64,000 nt of DNA from positions 12,181,102 through 12,245,101 of the forward strand of contig OX393564.1 in the NCBI GenBank assembly GCA_947652115.1, read 5' to 3'. The translations under genes and the position numbers were made by a program. Positions 1 to 12,229 of the stretch are shown here, piece after piece. The DNA comes from Blastomussa wellsi. Lineage: Eukaryota; Cnidaria; Anthozoa; Scleractinia; Plerogyridae. Position 1 is the stretch's first letter. Every line of letters starts with the position of its first letter. A model generated the notes under the pieces. The model was given only the letters and a program-made list of their open reading frames with translations. It did not search any database and had not been told where the DNA came from.

Positions 1-1058
1 ATTAATTTATTCATTCAACCCGGATTAAATAGTTTTTTTCCTGTCCCCCCCCCCCCTCCCCGGCTTGGTAAGTATTGTTTTTCTCCTGGACACTTCATCC
101 TTCAGGTTTGGCAGGTTTTAGGGGGACTAGAGAGGCAACATTTTTGTCCAATATAAACATGGATTTACATGGTGGCTTATGGCAGCATGAAAATGGTTTT
201 GGTTCAACCTGTGGAGTTGTAAAATGCCAAGTTGTGAAGCTAAGCAACAGCAGCTGTGAAAAATGGACATGGAAAGACTAGAAGGACATACCATTTTTGT
301 GCGATAACGTGGCATAATATTGTAATGCGGCACGAGCATGGTTTTTTGTTCAATCTTCAAACGTACGAGGATGCCTTCGTGGAGCTGTAAAATGTAAAAC
401 TATTAAGCAAAGGAACACTAGCTTCGACAATGGACATTGATGTGATGCTTGCTTCGGAATCTTTAAAGCTACGATGCTTAGAAGCGACAATGACATGACC
501 GAGGACGAATTGTTTTTATCACTCGGAAGATGAAACAAAGTGACTTAACAGGGAATGATTGCTGTTTGATGTGGAAGCCAAGGTAAGCCTCCTAGTTGTG
601 TCAAATGTTTTATTTTCTTTTATAAAAACTATGCTTTTAGAGGGGGATTATTTCATTTGGAAAGTCCGAAAATGGTTACATAACAAAGCATATGGTGTTC
701 TGTCTCAAAAGAGCTGGTTTTCACCATTTTGAGTCATTCAGGTGTTGTTGTTTCAGAGTTGACTTCGATCTGTTTATTCAATATTGGTGATTTATATTCT
801 TAGTGCTAGGGATGTAGTTTGTACAGAAAATGCTCATGATAACAAGTCTCTTGTATATTCGGGGACAAAAGCATTATTGGAACCCTCGACTGGCCAAGGC
901 AATTCGCAAGGCCAGGAGACTGCATGTGTGTAGCTTTGAAGAGGCTTATGTCGAGTTCCCCTCTTGCTGAGACTTAAATGCCACAGTTGTGGAAAGTGAG
1001 ATTGAGAGAGAACTTTCAAATACTCATTGAACAACTATAGTTATAATTTCACACTTCA
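1..1058. other. no gene recognised; poly-C run
   Basis: Apart from a poly-C run at 45-56 I see nothing assignable. Open frames are short, lack family resemblance and lie on both strands, as expected by chance. Confidence 0.5.
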
Positions 1059-1059
1059 T

Positions 1060-1326
1060 TGATGCTCTTACTCCTCTTCACAACTCAGTACCTGTACGGC
1101 TTAGGGATTTCAATAATGATCTTAAATATAGGCAAATGCAGAACAAAAGGCTCTCAAAAATATGTTATCACAAACAAAGGATACACTCAGTTAATTAACC
1201 AGTTTACTACTGACTACTGTACACAGATAGATCATGTTTATACCAATGTACCACAATGTGTACAATCAGCAGGTACCCTGGTACAGTGATCATGAGCCTG
1301 TTTATATTTTCATGAAAGCTTTTTAA
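1060..1326 (+). pseudogene. Helitron/Helentron-type endonuclease (EEP fold) C-terminal relic
   Basis: The translated stretch contains YTQLINQFTTDY, then TQIDHVYTNVP, then AGTL. After a frame change near 1275 comes YSDHEPVYIF and a stop at about 1326. The order IDHVYTN ... SDHEP is that of the last third of exonuclease-endonuclease-phosphatase domains, where the SDH triplet is catalytic. The spacing resembles the endonuclease attached to Helentron-type rolling-circle transposons rather than the LINE endonucleases elsewhere in this window. Only the C-terminal ~80 residues remain, so it is inactive. A LINE endonuclease is the main alternative. Confidence 0.5.
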
Positions 1327-3085
1327 ATATGTTGACGCCATAAAATTTAAAAGCATTGGCAGCTTCTATTCTCCTTGGTGACTCACTTATCTGAAAGTTC
1401 AGTGCTAGTATTACTGTTATTATTACTCTGTCTTGATTCAACAGAACTCGGCTAGATAAATTTGACATGACACTATAGTTCTGAAGGCATATTTTTTGTG
1501 TCAATGGGCACTATTCTTAACTCAAATCAAAGCAAATTTCTCTAACCTATGTCTTTTCGGAGCAAGAAGATTATAGTTTGGGCATAATAACAAAATCACG
1601 AAGTCTACTAATTCAATTAAATTATTATTTACAACATAAAATGGCATCATAGACTTAAAAATTTCCAGTGCAAGAGTTGACCAGGCAAGCCATGCATGGT
1701 CTCAAATGATCTGAGGAATAGTGTGTAACATCAATGATTCGCTTGATTTTTAGGCAGCTCTGGATTAAAGCTGAGAAATGTACTTTGATTAGTGACCCAC
1801 ACATGGTTCATGTCGGTCAGTGACCGGAAACTAGAGCACCTCCGAACTGAACAAATCGCCGTTAAGATCAGCGGAAAACCGATCTGGCACTTCTACCTAG
1901 CGGCAAAATCTCCATAAAGAAAGCATGAACATGCATCAGTTGTACTCACATTAAATAGGGCTCTGTACTCCCACACAGCTAGCCATTTTCTAGGAAATTA
2001 AATTCAATCGCCCGGATGTAACGAAATTTTTTTGCGATGGACACAATACTGCGAAAATTAGAGCAGAATTTTTCTAAGTCTTTTGCCACAGAATAGTTCC
2101 AGCCACATATCAGCATGGCCGCCTTCAAATCACCCGTCAAGTCCGGTAGGGAGTCTTATTTGGTGTGGCGAAGGACTTTTTGCCGTCTAAAGCAAGCACC
2201 TCACTATCCCGCCTAGCACAAGCTGTTAGAGCTTTGTTTAAGGAAAGATAATAGCCGATGCTTACCTTCATTGGACTTAATGATGTCCTCCGGCAAACTT
2301 CCTTTAGATGGCAGGATTGGTAAACCTACAGATCAGCTACCGCGCAGTGTCAAAAATTCAAACTGATGTACTCAGCAAGCTGGGGCCTGGGTAACAATGG
2401 CCAAAAATAACGGGTGGGGTGGGGAGGGGAGGTGGGCGTCGGGAAAAAGGACTAGACATCACGAATTTGGCATGGGAACATTATGAAGGGTAAAATTCAA
2501 TGCAAGGAATGGCCAATAGTCACCGACGGTTACTTCACAAAACAAACAAAATAGATTGAAATCTTGTACATTTCCTCTATGTGCCTCAAGCCACTTTTTT
2601 GCTAAATCAAGACAGATTATTAATATTATTATTATCATTATTATTATTACTATTATTATTAATATTGCTACTAGTATTATGGATTTTTTTTTTCTTCTCC
2701 CTTCTTGACCCAATTTTTCGGCCTAATTAACATGCCTAACAAGTCTTCATCGTTACAACGTGAGAACGGGGTCATTAATTCTTTGACCTGGTTTTCATGA
2801 ATCCATGGAAACTTTGCACACCAAATAAATATCTAATTGTATCAAGCAAGTATTTGAATCGGCACACAAATAAAACAGAAAATTTATTGGCAGAAACAAA
2901 AAAAAAATGGTTTGAATTTCCTGTGCTATTCATATTCCTGAAGTCCTAGTCTTCATAGCGATTCAAATTTACATGAAACTGTACTAAAATTTGCAGATGC
3001 TGTACATAAACTTAATAAATTGTTCAGGTTCTTAGCTCCAATGTTTCTTGGGGAAAGCAAGCCATTGTAACTGGCATTTCCTTTC
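1327..3085. other. no gene recognised; ATT microsatellite at 2616-2680
   Basis: The only clear structure is an imperfect ATT/ATC trinucleotide tract at about 2616-2680. It produces a spurious isoleucine-rich frame on the minus strand. Confidence 0.5.
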
Positions 3086-3089
3086 TTAA

Positions 3090-3421
3090 AGGCCATTTCC
3101 AGTCCGTACTGCACAATCTCCGCCTGCAGTGTTTATCAAGTCTCACAGGATGGAATGTAAACAAGCCAAAATGAATAGTACGGGCAAAAACTTACCTTTT
3201 TCTTCATTATTAACTTCCGATATCCTTGCAAAACAATAATTAAGAGTAGACAAACCTTGATGATATTCCAAATTGACGTTTCAGGTCTTCAAGAACTCCC
3301 AAACGAAACGACCTATTATGGCTGACTCAAAAACTTCATGTACGCAGTTAATGTATCAACGAATTCAAAACAGAAATGTAAACAGAGACCGAGATTGCGC
3401 AGAATGGACTGGAAATGGCCT
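3090..3421. mobile_element. non-autonomous MITE with TTAA target duplication
   Basis: The ends are inverted repeats. The left begins AGGCCATTTCCAGTCC, and the right is the complement of the same sequence. Similarity continues inward (left GCACAATCTCCG, right complement GCGCAATCTCGG). TTAA is present immediately outside both ends (3086-3089 and 3422-3425). TTAA duplications are typical of piggyBac-superfamily insertions. The element is 332 bp with no coding capacity. Confidence 0.75.
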
Positions 3422-3469
3422 TTAAACCCTTTACAGAAAAGCAAGAAATATCAATTGGACACCACAATT

Positions 3470-3485
3470 GGGGGGGGGGGGGGGG
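3470..3485. repeat. poly-G run
   Basis: An uninterrupted run of about 16 G residues. Similar homopolymers occur at 43551-43564 and 50916-50932. Confidence 0.9.
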
Positions 3486-5385
3486 TGTAGCAAATGAAAA
3501 GTGAATTTTTTCTGCATGTAATATCATTTATACCCTTGTAAAATAAGTGACCATTATCTTTATTGCGTGTTGCAGGTGAAGCAAGTTGTACTATTGTGCA
3601 TATACATGTATCCCAGATGAACACTGCAATAACAACTACAGTATAATTTTATACAAGTGACAATAAGCAGATGACAATACCATTACTGATGCTATACATG
3701 TTTATCAGCTGCCAAAAATAATGTCAAAAGACTGAAACAGAAAAAAACTGGCTTTAACGACACAGGCCAGCCTTAAAAGTTCATGGAATCAATTGGAGAA
3801 TAACAGATGGATGCGGAATACTCCTGATTACAAAGAGAATAAGGTGCTTTCAACACTGTGTCAACGAACTGGTGAAACTCATTCTTTGCAAAAGACATTG
3901 CATATGGTTATAAGCATATAAAATGGTTCTCCAAGCTGCATGTATAATTACAGAGTTAGAAACACTTGGGAACCTTATCCATGTATGATTGTTAAAGTCA
4001 AGAATATCAACAAGTGAAATCCATCTGAACTTGCTTCATGTGTCAAACCTGAACTCTAGAAATGAACCTATAGCTTCACTGTGGAATACAGAAACTTTAA
4101 TTTAGCAGTTCAATGTCGTGTTCATATACATGAACATTTACATGTAGATCAAATGAAGCTACTAGACCCCATCATAAATAAAGGAACACAAACGTTGGAT
4201 GTGTTAATCTGTCTCTATTTGTAAAATACTAATCTTGCAATGTTTACTTTAAGTATAAGCTATCCTAATTGTTCCAGCTTACACCCGTCAAGTTTTCATT
4301 CAGTTTGTTGTCATGCTGTACTTCTACCACGTGTGTCCTGCTGTGGTAAAGATTATATTATTTATAACTCAGCAAAAATGTGAGACCATGTGAGACCATT
4401 CATTCCATGCTTCATGCAAAAAGGGGGCTTACGAAAATTTCATGGTGGGGTTGATTCGCGATCGTGAAATGAATAAAATAACCTGAAATTGCGTTAAATT
4501 CCTATAAAGAAGTGTAAACATGGCGTGGAAATAAATCATTTTAGAGTGAAATGAACATGCCGCGAAAAAGTTTTATATCGTGAAAAATCCATGCTGTCAA
4601 GTGATTTCAAGCCGTGAAGTTGGTATTTCTGCATTGAAAGGCTGATATGTTCTTCTGAGGAAATGACCCGAAAAGAATATGCCACTCTTTTTCTGTTCAT
4701 AATGCTATGATCCTGGTTTCTCTCTACCAGCAGATGACAGAAAGTGATTCTCTTTATTTTCCTAGAATTAGTCCAGAATTAGTGGTCGTTCAGAATGTGA
4801 AACATAAAGCATAAAAACAAATTATCTCCTGACATCGCGGTCCTGTAATCTTATGTGCAGATGTGACACAGAAAATATTCCCCTGTTGAAGAAATACATG
4901 CACTGGTATATACGAATTTGCGTCAGAATTATTTTCCAATTGAAGAAATGCAATGTATTTGTAAAATGGCAGCAGCAAGCGAAATAATCTCTCCCTCCTG
5001 AGCTTCGTTTGAAAATTCGTAAAGAGTTTTATGCGAAAATAATCACTGAGCGAGAAAATATGGGTTGGAGTGAGAGACAAATAATCAACTTTTTAATGCA
5101 CCTTTCTGCGAGATTCATCAGCGAATCGCAAATATCTTTGTTTGTCGTAAATGCGATACTTGCAAACGAAATGGACTCTGCTCAGTGTGTATAAAACACA
5201 GAGATTACCACTATATTTTCCCACCAAGTTTTGATATTGAAGACGAAGACTTTCAGAAATATTGGTAAAACTTTTTGTTTCGATTTCTGCTAAGCAGGAA
5301 GTGTAAGCCCTAGCACCATTCCAAACTCCTGGTGCAGTAAATTCTCCGCTAAATCGGAAAAAGCACAATATAATTCATTAACACT
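3486..5385. other. no gene recognised
   Basis: No recognisable coding sequence. There is a short direct duplication of TGTGAGACCA around 4379-4400. Open frames between 4790 and 5370 occur on both strands and look random. Confidence 0.5.
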
Positions 5386-5395
5386 GTGCTTTACT

Positions 5396-6118
5396 GCCGA
5401 ATTTCAGTATGCTTTATAAGAAAAGACGCCAGTGAAGGGCAATTCAATTGGTTCGCACCCAAAACCTCAGCAGGTTTGACACTGGCAGGGCTTTCACGTA
5501 TCAATCAGTCAATCAAAGCCTTTGTTTATTGCATCTTCAACGTGAGAAGCAGCATTCTTGGTGCTGGAGGCAGAGCAAAAGAAGCCCAGAGCGAGTTCCT
5601 TGCCTTGGTGGAAGACGCGATAAGGCAAACAGATCTGGCCAAGTCAGTTCAGAGATACCAATTTGCCGTAGATGAGGCAAAGGTGAGGCTCAACCTTGCT
5701 GTGTGCCCGGGGCCTGGCTGATGCCCGCCCGGATGGTGTTAAACACAGAGAGCACAGTTGGCTACAACAACCAGCTCAAACAAGCGACGCCAGGTATGAA
5801 GCTGGGTGTCAACGACAGGGTAAACAAAAGCACAAAAAAAGCAGCGCTTCAGCTAATGGATGGTGGGAAATCGAAAAGAAACCCGCCAAACAGTCACCCT
5901 TTAAATCCGATACAGAAGGCAGCAGCAACAAAAAAAAAAAAAAACAGCCAGCGCCTGTGATGAAAACAGCTGCAGAAGAGCAAACTCTAACGGATCAAAC
6001 AGAATTTGAGCCAATGTCAAGGGCTGGCTCCAGAAGTGAGTCACATGGTGTGAACAAAATAGCTGTCGCTGTTGGCGCGGTTGCAGTTGCGGGTTTGGCA
6101 TTCTTGTCACTTCGTTAA
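5396..6118 (+). pseudogene. Polinton-type large conserved protein, C-terminal part (copy A)
   Basis: Encodes the last ~235 residues of a protein also present, in inverted orientation, at 41940-42430. Shared blocks include FNWFAPKT, GLSRINQSI, DLAKSVQRYQ, VRLNLAVCPG and GYNNQLKQA. The C-terminus is basic and Lys-rich, then ends in a single hydrophobic helix (AVAVGAVAVAGLAFLSL, about 6067-6110). Frame changes occur near 5700 and in an A-run near 5935-5945. The gene converges on the minus-strand coiled-coil gene at 6119-6648, the same pairing as in copy B. I recognise this as a recurrent cnidarian Polinton gene. A capsid role is plausible from size and neighbours but not shown. Confidence 0.7.
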
Positions 6119-6648
6119 CACTGCTTTTTTATATAGGTCTCGACCAGAAAGCCCACAACAGCCAAAATCAGAAGCCAGGTGTGCTCTGCCAGAAAACCTA
6201 TGGCCTGGCCAGCAGCTTTGAAGAGGAAACTCACAATCGAGCCAATAAGACCTGGCAGAGCTGATGCAACCTTTGAGCATCTTTCACACCTTTTCCCAAC
6301 GCTTTGCCGGTGGCCTTCAAAGAGTTGGTAATGGTGCCAATGACAGCACCAATCGTGACACCTGCGGCAAGAAAAATTGCTGTAACTGTCCCACCATATT
6401 TTTTGAAGATCTCTTTGACCCTCTCACGAAGTGGAAGTGCTCTTTCTCTTTCCTTAATCTGCGTTTGCAAACGCGCGAGCTTTTTGGCTCTTTCCGCAAC
6501 TTCTTTGTCAGAGGGTGAGGCATTCTCATCGTTGAATATATTTTGATCTTCATTATTTTGTCGTTGAAGGTCGGATTCTTGCTCATGCAGTTCATTAAGC
6601 GTTCTCGTGTCGTTAAGATTTTGTTGAAAAGCGTTTAAGAAAAGCCTA
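6119..6648 (-). pseudogene. Polinton-type coiled-coil/membrane protein, C-terminal half (copy A)
   Basis: Reading from 6648 downward, a charged coiled-coil segment (LNELHEQESDLQ, later QIKERERALPLRERV) is followed by hydrophobic, glycine-rich segments (GTVTAIFLAAGVTIGAVIG). After a frame change near 6260-6270 come LPGLIGSIVSFLFKAAGQ and HTWLLILAVVGFLVE. The same coiled-coil segment occurs on the + strand in copy B (about 41830-41925), where the membrane half has been deleted. Here the N-terminal half is missing: at about 6648 it abuts the inside of a LINE. This is probably a virion or envelope-membrane component, by inference only. Confidence 0.7.
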
Positions 6649-9000
6649 TTAATTTAAAGTACTGAGTTGGAGATAGATTTGCTTCTAACACTTTCAAGAA
6701 ATTTACCTGTATCTGATAGTAGGTCTCTAATTTTTACAATTCCTTTAGCATATAAATGTTTTTCAAAAAGAGATTTTCCCTGCATTACAGTATTTCTATT
6801 ATTCCAAATAATTTGGTCGATGACGTCCTCATAAGAAACTACTTTCGTTTTCCTTAAGCTTAAAAATGCATCAAGGCACTCTTTGTAGAAAGAGGAAGAT
6901 AAACCGGTAGTTTACGAGTTTCAAAATCACAAAGGAGGATGAATTTTCCACCTATATCATAGCAAAGATCATCTAAAATAATCTTCCATGTACCATCACT
7001 CTCTTCTAAATACTTCTTTAAGACCATGACCCTTTGAGCTAATATCATTGATTCAATATCAAGTATTTTAAGACCACCACTTTCAATGTCATTAATAAGC
7101 ACAGTTCGTTTAATTTTATCATTACCTTTCCAGATAAAACCATAAATCAGCTTGTTTATCTCTTTGATAAGATCGTTTAATACTGAAATTGATGCGGCTT
7201 TACTTAAAAACTTTGGGATAATGAACGTCTTCACTATTTGAATCTTACCAATCATGGCGAGACCTCTCCACTTCCACATATTTAGTACGCCTCGTCGAAC
7301 ACAAAAAAGATCCGTAGTGAAACCATTATCTATAATACAACTAGATATGTTCGTATAAAATGTCTTGATCCATTGCAGGAAGTATGGACCAAAATTGAAT
7401 TTTTCCAATACCTTAAATAGATATGTATGCAAAGAGTCAAAGGCCTTTTCAAAGTCTATTGCCATAAGAATACCATACATATTACTAATTTTTGCCAGGT
7501 CAAGTAGATCCTCAATTGTTCTAACTGCATCGAAAGTAGATCTTCCTTTGATAAAACCATTTTGATTGTAATGATTTCTGGGAGGATAAGTTCCAGCCTT
7601 TTAGCAAATGCTTTAGAGGCAATTTTAACATCTACATCAATCAGTGAAATAGGTCGCCAGTTCTTTATAAAACGTCTGTCCTTATCTTTCTTTTCCAATA
7701 AGGTTATCATTGCCTGCATTTGAGAAGCTGATAATTGCTCATGTTGGTGAGCAAAATTTAGAGATTCTTCGAGATATTTCCCAACCAAGTGCCAGAACGC
7801 GAAATAAAATTCCACAGTTAGGCCATCATTTCCCGGTGTTTTGTTGTCCTGAAAAGTCTTCAATGCCTCGTACAATTCGGATCTGGTAAGCTGCTTATCC
7901 AAAATCTCTTTTTGTTCATCAGACAATTTCTTAGTGTCGACTTCTTTAAGAAAAATAGCGATGGAATCCTCACCTAAATTATGTGAATCTTTATTGTAAA
8001 GTTTTGCGTAAAAGTTATGAATCTCTTTCATTATTTCTTTTGGATCTGATGTGTGGGAATCATGGTCTTTTTCTTTTTAGCATTTTCTAAATTTAAAAAG
8101 TATTTGTTATTTTTTTCACCATGTTCATACCAATTCATCTGAGATCTAATTATTGCTCCTTGGATTATATAGTCATAATGGCGTTCATATTCTGTTTTAA
8201 GAATTTCTAAATCGCAAAGATTTTCAGTGCTTGGGTCTTCGTCACATTTCAGCTGGCATTTTTTGAGTCTTCTTTCCAGGTTAGCCAACTCCAACCTTCT
8301 CTCTTTTGCTTTCTTCTTGCTTTAGGCAATCGTCTCATAACGTATTTTATACTTTAGGAAGTCCCAAATAACCCTCGGGTCCTCAATTTCCCTACTTTCC
8401 TCTACCCACTCACCAAAATTGTTACTTATCAAACCCACATAGTCTTCGTCTTCTAATAGAGTTGTATTGAATTTCCAAAATGAAGGGCCATAAGCCGAAG
8501 TTTCTATACCACTGATGTATAACGTAATGGCAGAGTGGTCAGTTCTAATGGCATGTATAATGTCTACCATTTCTACTTCTTTCTGCATACTATTTGATAT
8601 CAACCAGTAATCTAACCGGCGTTGAATCGGTGGAGATTTTTGTCTCCAAGAGAAACATTTTGCACTTGGATTTCTGATTCTCCAAATATCTATCAAATCA
8701 AGAGATGAACATAGATTTTTTATCCTTTTGGTTGATTCTTTTAATCTTGGTGATCCTCCCGATCCATCCAATTCTGGGTCAGGGATAGCGTTAAAATCAC
8801 CACCTATTATTATTTCACAGTCTGAATCAATTTTTAATTTATCTATTTAATTCTGACTTTCATCATAAAAAATGCATTGTTCATTTGTCTTACTTGTTGC
8901 ATAGATATTCAAGAATACAAAAGAATGACCTTGAACGAGACCTTTTATTCATCTTGTTGGCATACCTCTAACTCACAATCAACCCCTTCTTTGACTAGCG
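6649..9000 (-). pseudogene. L1-like LINE ORF2 fragment (endonuclease + reverse transcriptase), internally deleted
   Basis: Going 5' to 3' on the minus strand: endonuclease (GGDFNAIPDPELDGSGG near 8770, RRLDYWLI, then the catalytic-type DHSAI), a linker (8031-8294), RT fingers (NKTPGNDGL, KDKDRRFIKNWRPISLIDVD) and palm (AIDFEKAFDSL). At about 7283-7286 the RT jumps from CVRRGV straight to WRGLAMIGKIQIVKT, so the ~100-residue block that should hold the catalytic (F/Y)ADD motif is deleted. At least four frame breaks occur. The 3' end is cut inside ORF2 at 6648, with no 3' UTR or tail, so this is not an ordinary 5'-truncated insertion. The family is the L1/Tx1-like group. Confidence 0.85.
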
Positions 9001-10390
9001 TTAACCCATTGACGCCTGAGGGTTTTTAGCGCGCACCCATCCCAAAATGCCTTGCTCTTTTGCAGCATTCAGTGGACACGTCCGAGTGGAAAAAATAAAC
9101 CATATGCGCAGTAAATTCAGAGCAATGAATTGTTTCTAAAGTTAACTTTTATTTCAACTAGATATGCTGAAAGACTAATTTATGAAGTAAAGAGCTTATC
9201 AGCCGTGATAAACTGACCCTTAACACGACTTACAAACAGCAATAAAATTTTCTCCACTTCTGCGTGAAATTTTCGAGCACAGAAAAACACGGAAAGTTTG
9301 TACAAAATCTTAAAAACAATTTGAAATACTTTGGAAAAAGGTAGGTTTTTATTCTATACAAATATCACTGCCATTATTCCAATAGTACTGCAGTATTTTC
9401 TCGCTGCAGTGAAGCGGTAATTTGAGACGGTAAATTTATTTACAAATCATGGTTGCGTGAAACAGTCTAGTGTCGGTCACAAAACTGCAAAGTTCCTTCC
9501 ACTAAACGAACACTAGCAACGCTTTCTACGCTTCCTTTAATTCAAATCGTACTAAAAATGTTCCTTTGTATTTTCTGAAGCAATGACTATATATCTTTAA
9601 ACACCTTTCATGACTGAAAGCGCTTAAATAAATGAAAGCCTAAACATGAAGACGGGACGTCTCGATCAGATAAGCATGTGCGTGCAAGTGCCAAATCTGT
9701 TCGCTCCAAAAAGGCTAAAACTTTGATAGAAAATATGATAGAAACTTCGAATACACTTTGCTTCAAATTAAATGTCATTGAAGATGAAGTCAAGAAATGT
9801 ACTCAAAATATAAAAAAAAAACGAAAATTTCAAAGCCGTGCAATTCTGCATGCGTAATTAGTTTATTCACATTTCACTCAGCTTCACGCTAAAAGTGGAA
9901 AGTTCAAATTTTAGCAGACGGCTTTTGCATTCAATTTATAACACAATGGCTTTACCGATCTTTCTAAAACTTCCATACAAATTCGAAGCAACATTGTACA
10001 TTACCATTTTGTGTTCAAAAGTCTTGAAAAGCCTCATTAACTTCGTGTACAGGTCCGTGATTCGAATTCAAAACACGTTTGTAAACGCCATGACATCATG
10101 TCTTCAAGGCCGTAAAAGGATAGATGAATCCTTCATCAGCGAGGTTTAAGCAGTCTATTCTTCGTGAATTTCCATTTCAAATCCACTAAAAAATCAGTCT
10201 GTGTTTCTCCTCTTCATTTTTAACTCCAAAGAGGAAATTTTTCATATTCAGAATGAAAACATGGCCATGGAAGTTTGTAAATACGTGCCGTCATGCGCCA
10301 TCATCTTCTTGTTCATTTTGAGCGCACGAGTAAAGACAAAAAAACCTTCTCTGTAGGACCCCAAGAAAACCCTAACATGACGAAAGTTAA
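9001..10390. mobile_element. possible TTAA-flanked insertion between LINE ORF1 and ORF2 parts
   Basis: LINE endonuclease similarity stops at about 9000, and LINE ORF1 similarity starts again just past 10390 on the same strand. The ~1.39 kb between begins TTAACCCATTGACGCC and ends CGAAAGTTAA. TTAA flanks and weakly matching inverted ends (GACGCCTGAGGGTTTT versus complement GTCATGTTAGGGTTTT) suggest a piggyBac-like non-autonomous element. There is no transposase. The ends are weak, so this is tentative. Confidence 0.35.
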
Positions 10391-10904
10391 ATAAAATTAG
10401 GTTTAAAGGAAATTAGAAAATTTGAATACCCTCAACAAAGAGCTGATCTTTTAAAGAAAGCTGACTTTCCATCTTTTTTAGCTTTTTTAAACTTTGGCAT
10501 AAGTTCCTTTCTACGATCCACAATTTCTTTCAGAAGGTCAGGCGATATTCCAGAACCCTTTCCTTTCAACTTTTTTGCGTTCGACATGACTCGTTCTCTG
10601 TCCGAGTAACGCAGAAAACGAGCAATTACAGGTCTTGGTTTTTCTTGCGAAGGGTCATGCTTACCAATGCGGTAAACTCTTTGTAATGAATCTGCTTCAG
10701 TGATCTCAAGTTCATTCTGTATAAAATCAACTAACACCTCTTTGACGTTCTCGTCTTGGGTGTTGGATGATTCTGCGATCCCGTAGAAGCTAAGGTTTTC
10801 CCGTTGTTGATACACCTCCATATACAGCTTCTCGTTTCTTAACGCCTCTATCTTTCCTTTAAATTTGTTTTCCGTATTAACTGTGTTCTCTCGGGTAGCC
10901 ATGT
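10391..10904 (-). pseudogene. LINE ORF1p fragment (L1-like RNA-binding protein)
   Basis: A 156-residue frame contains NEKLYMEVYQQRENLSFYGI, a region rich in acidic residues, then LQRVYRIGKHDP, PRPVIARFLRYSDRERVM and a Lys-rich tail. This is the RRM-like plus C-terminal-domain layout of L1-type ORF1 proteins (nucleic-acid chaperone of the LINE RNP). The N-terminal coiled coil is missing, and the C-terminus is lost through a frame change near 10432. Orientation and position fit the LINE at 6649-9000, with the 9001-10390 segment inserted between. Confidence 0.7.
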
Positions 10905-10976
10905 ACTCATTTTATTTTATATTGTCTAGTTTTGTAAACCTAATTAATTTGGGTACAATAAAGTTGTTGTTGTTTT
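10905..10976 (+). repeat. LINE 3' tail remnant with TTG repeat
   Basis: The end AATAAAGTTGTTGTTGTT resembles the TTG-type 3' termini of CR1/L2-like LINEs. A second such tail lies near 45826-45856. Confidence 0.4.
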
Positions 10977-10993
10977 CAAGAGCGTGTCCCAGC

Positions 10994-11507
10994 TCAGGCC
11001 TGGCGACGTGTAATAATGTGCCGGATCTAACCCGTACTGCTCTTGGCATAGGTTTCAGAAGTTCTCGAAAACATTAGCCAGCAGGGCGACATCCGTTTTC
11101 ATGTAAAGATTGTGATAGTCGCCCAGCGTTTTGCATCCAAAAGCCTCCCAGACCCTCTGCGCGTGCGCGTACTCTTCATCCGTTATGTGCTCGTCATTCA
11201 GTTTGCTGTAAAACATCTGCTTGTCCGGCAGCCTTGTCTCGCTAGCCTTGTCAGGCCTGGCGACGTGTAATAATGTGCTGGATCTAACCCGTACTGCTCT
11301 TGGCATAGGTTTCAGAAGTTCTCGAAAGCATTAGCCAGCAGGGCGACATCCGTTTTCACGTAAAGATCGTGATAGTCGCCCAGCGTTTTGCATCCAAAAG
11401 CCTCCCAGACCCTCTGCGTGTGTGCGTACTCTTCGTCTGTTGTGTGCTCATCATTCAGTTTGCTGTAAAACATCTGCTTGTCCGGCAGCCTTGTCTCGCT
11501 AAAATCC
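10994..11507. repeat. 257-bp tandem duplication within a PolB fragment
   Basis: The sequence starting TCAGGCCTGGCGACGTGTAA at 10994 recurs at 11251. The two units (10994-11250 and 11251-11507) are nearly identical and each encodes the same ~70-residue PolB segment on the minus strand. Confidence 0.9.
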
Positions 11508-11843
11508 CTCCCATGAACCCATGTACTTGAAAGGGTAAATACCCTTTTTGTAAAGCAGTTCACTGCCTTCTGAAATGTTTAATGTTATTTTTAATGACTC
11601 CTTTGAGGTTGCGCTTACAAGTGAATCAAGGCTTCCTTGCAGAAAGTTCAAGCTGTCAATGAAATGCAGATTCCCAACTGGAAATGTGATGCACTTTTCC
11701 ATGTTGTTGGCAATGCATTTCACTTCTTTCTGCTGGTGAGACATCGCTTGCATTAAATGATGCACGTTGTAGCCCCTCAGGTTGTGAAATACAACTGGTA
11801 TTGGGGCCACCAGAACACACTCATCCAGTTCACAAGCTCGCAT
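11055..11843 (-). pseudogene. family-B DNA polymerase (PF03175-type), exonuclease-domain fragment
   Basis: Reading down from 11843: PIPVVFHNLRGYNVHHLMQ (exonuclease motif II region), FIDSLNFLQGSLDSL, LLYKKGIYPFKYMGSWE. After a change of frame near 11510 comes KQMFYSKLNDEHTTDEEYAH then GDYHDLYVKTDVALLANAFENF (exonuclease motif III region, with a Y-x3-D). The last segment is present twice because of the 257-bp duplication. No N-terminus or polymerase palm is present. This is the protein-primed type of PolB carried by Polinton/adintovirus-like elements. It is a fourth PolB relic, separate from those at 28.8, 30.6 and 56.4 kb. Confidence 0.8.
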
Positions 11844-12229
11844 TAGACTGGTGAGAAAAATCTCTGAACGTACGAAACTATTGAAGCAGAGAAGACGCCT
11901 TCATGACAGGATGCGAGAATTCAAGAGATCCAGCAGCTTGAAACATGTCCAGGATGGTACCGATCAATCCAGTAGCGAGAAGGATTGAGCTGTATTGCTG
12001 ATAGTCTCAATAAAATGTTTTCAATTTTTACACTTGTGTGTTGTGGTTGATAAAGCAGCTCGGTCACGCGTAAACCCTTCTTATCGCATTGCTTGACGTC
12101 AATGCTTTGAAATCAAAACAATACCCTGCTTGACCCGCATGCCCACGCGAGCGACTGATCAGTGCTTCACTAATCCGTGCTTTGTTCCATGCTGTTTGTG
12201 TTATTTTGCTCGCACACACATAAGCCGAT
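11844..12229. other. no gene recognised
   Basis: No coding similarity, repeat or tail recognised. Confidence 0.4.

Noticed and set aside
2459..2713. Minus-strand frame with a poly-isoleucine helix
   Set aside because: It is the translation of an ATT microsatellite.
9001..10390. A protein-coding gene between the LINE parts
   Set aside because: Only short unrelated frames are present; a non-coding insertion explains the gap better.
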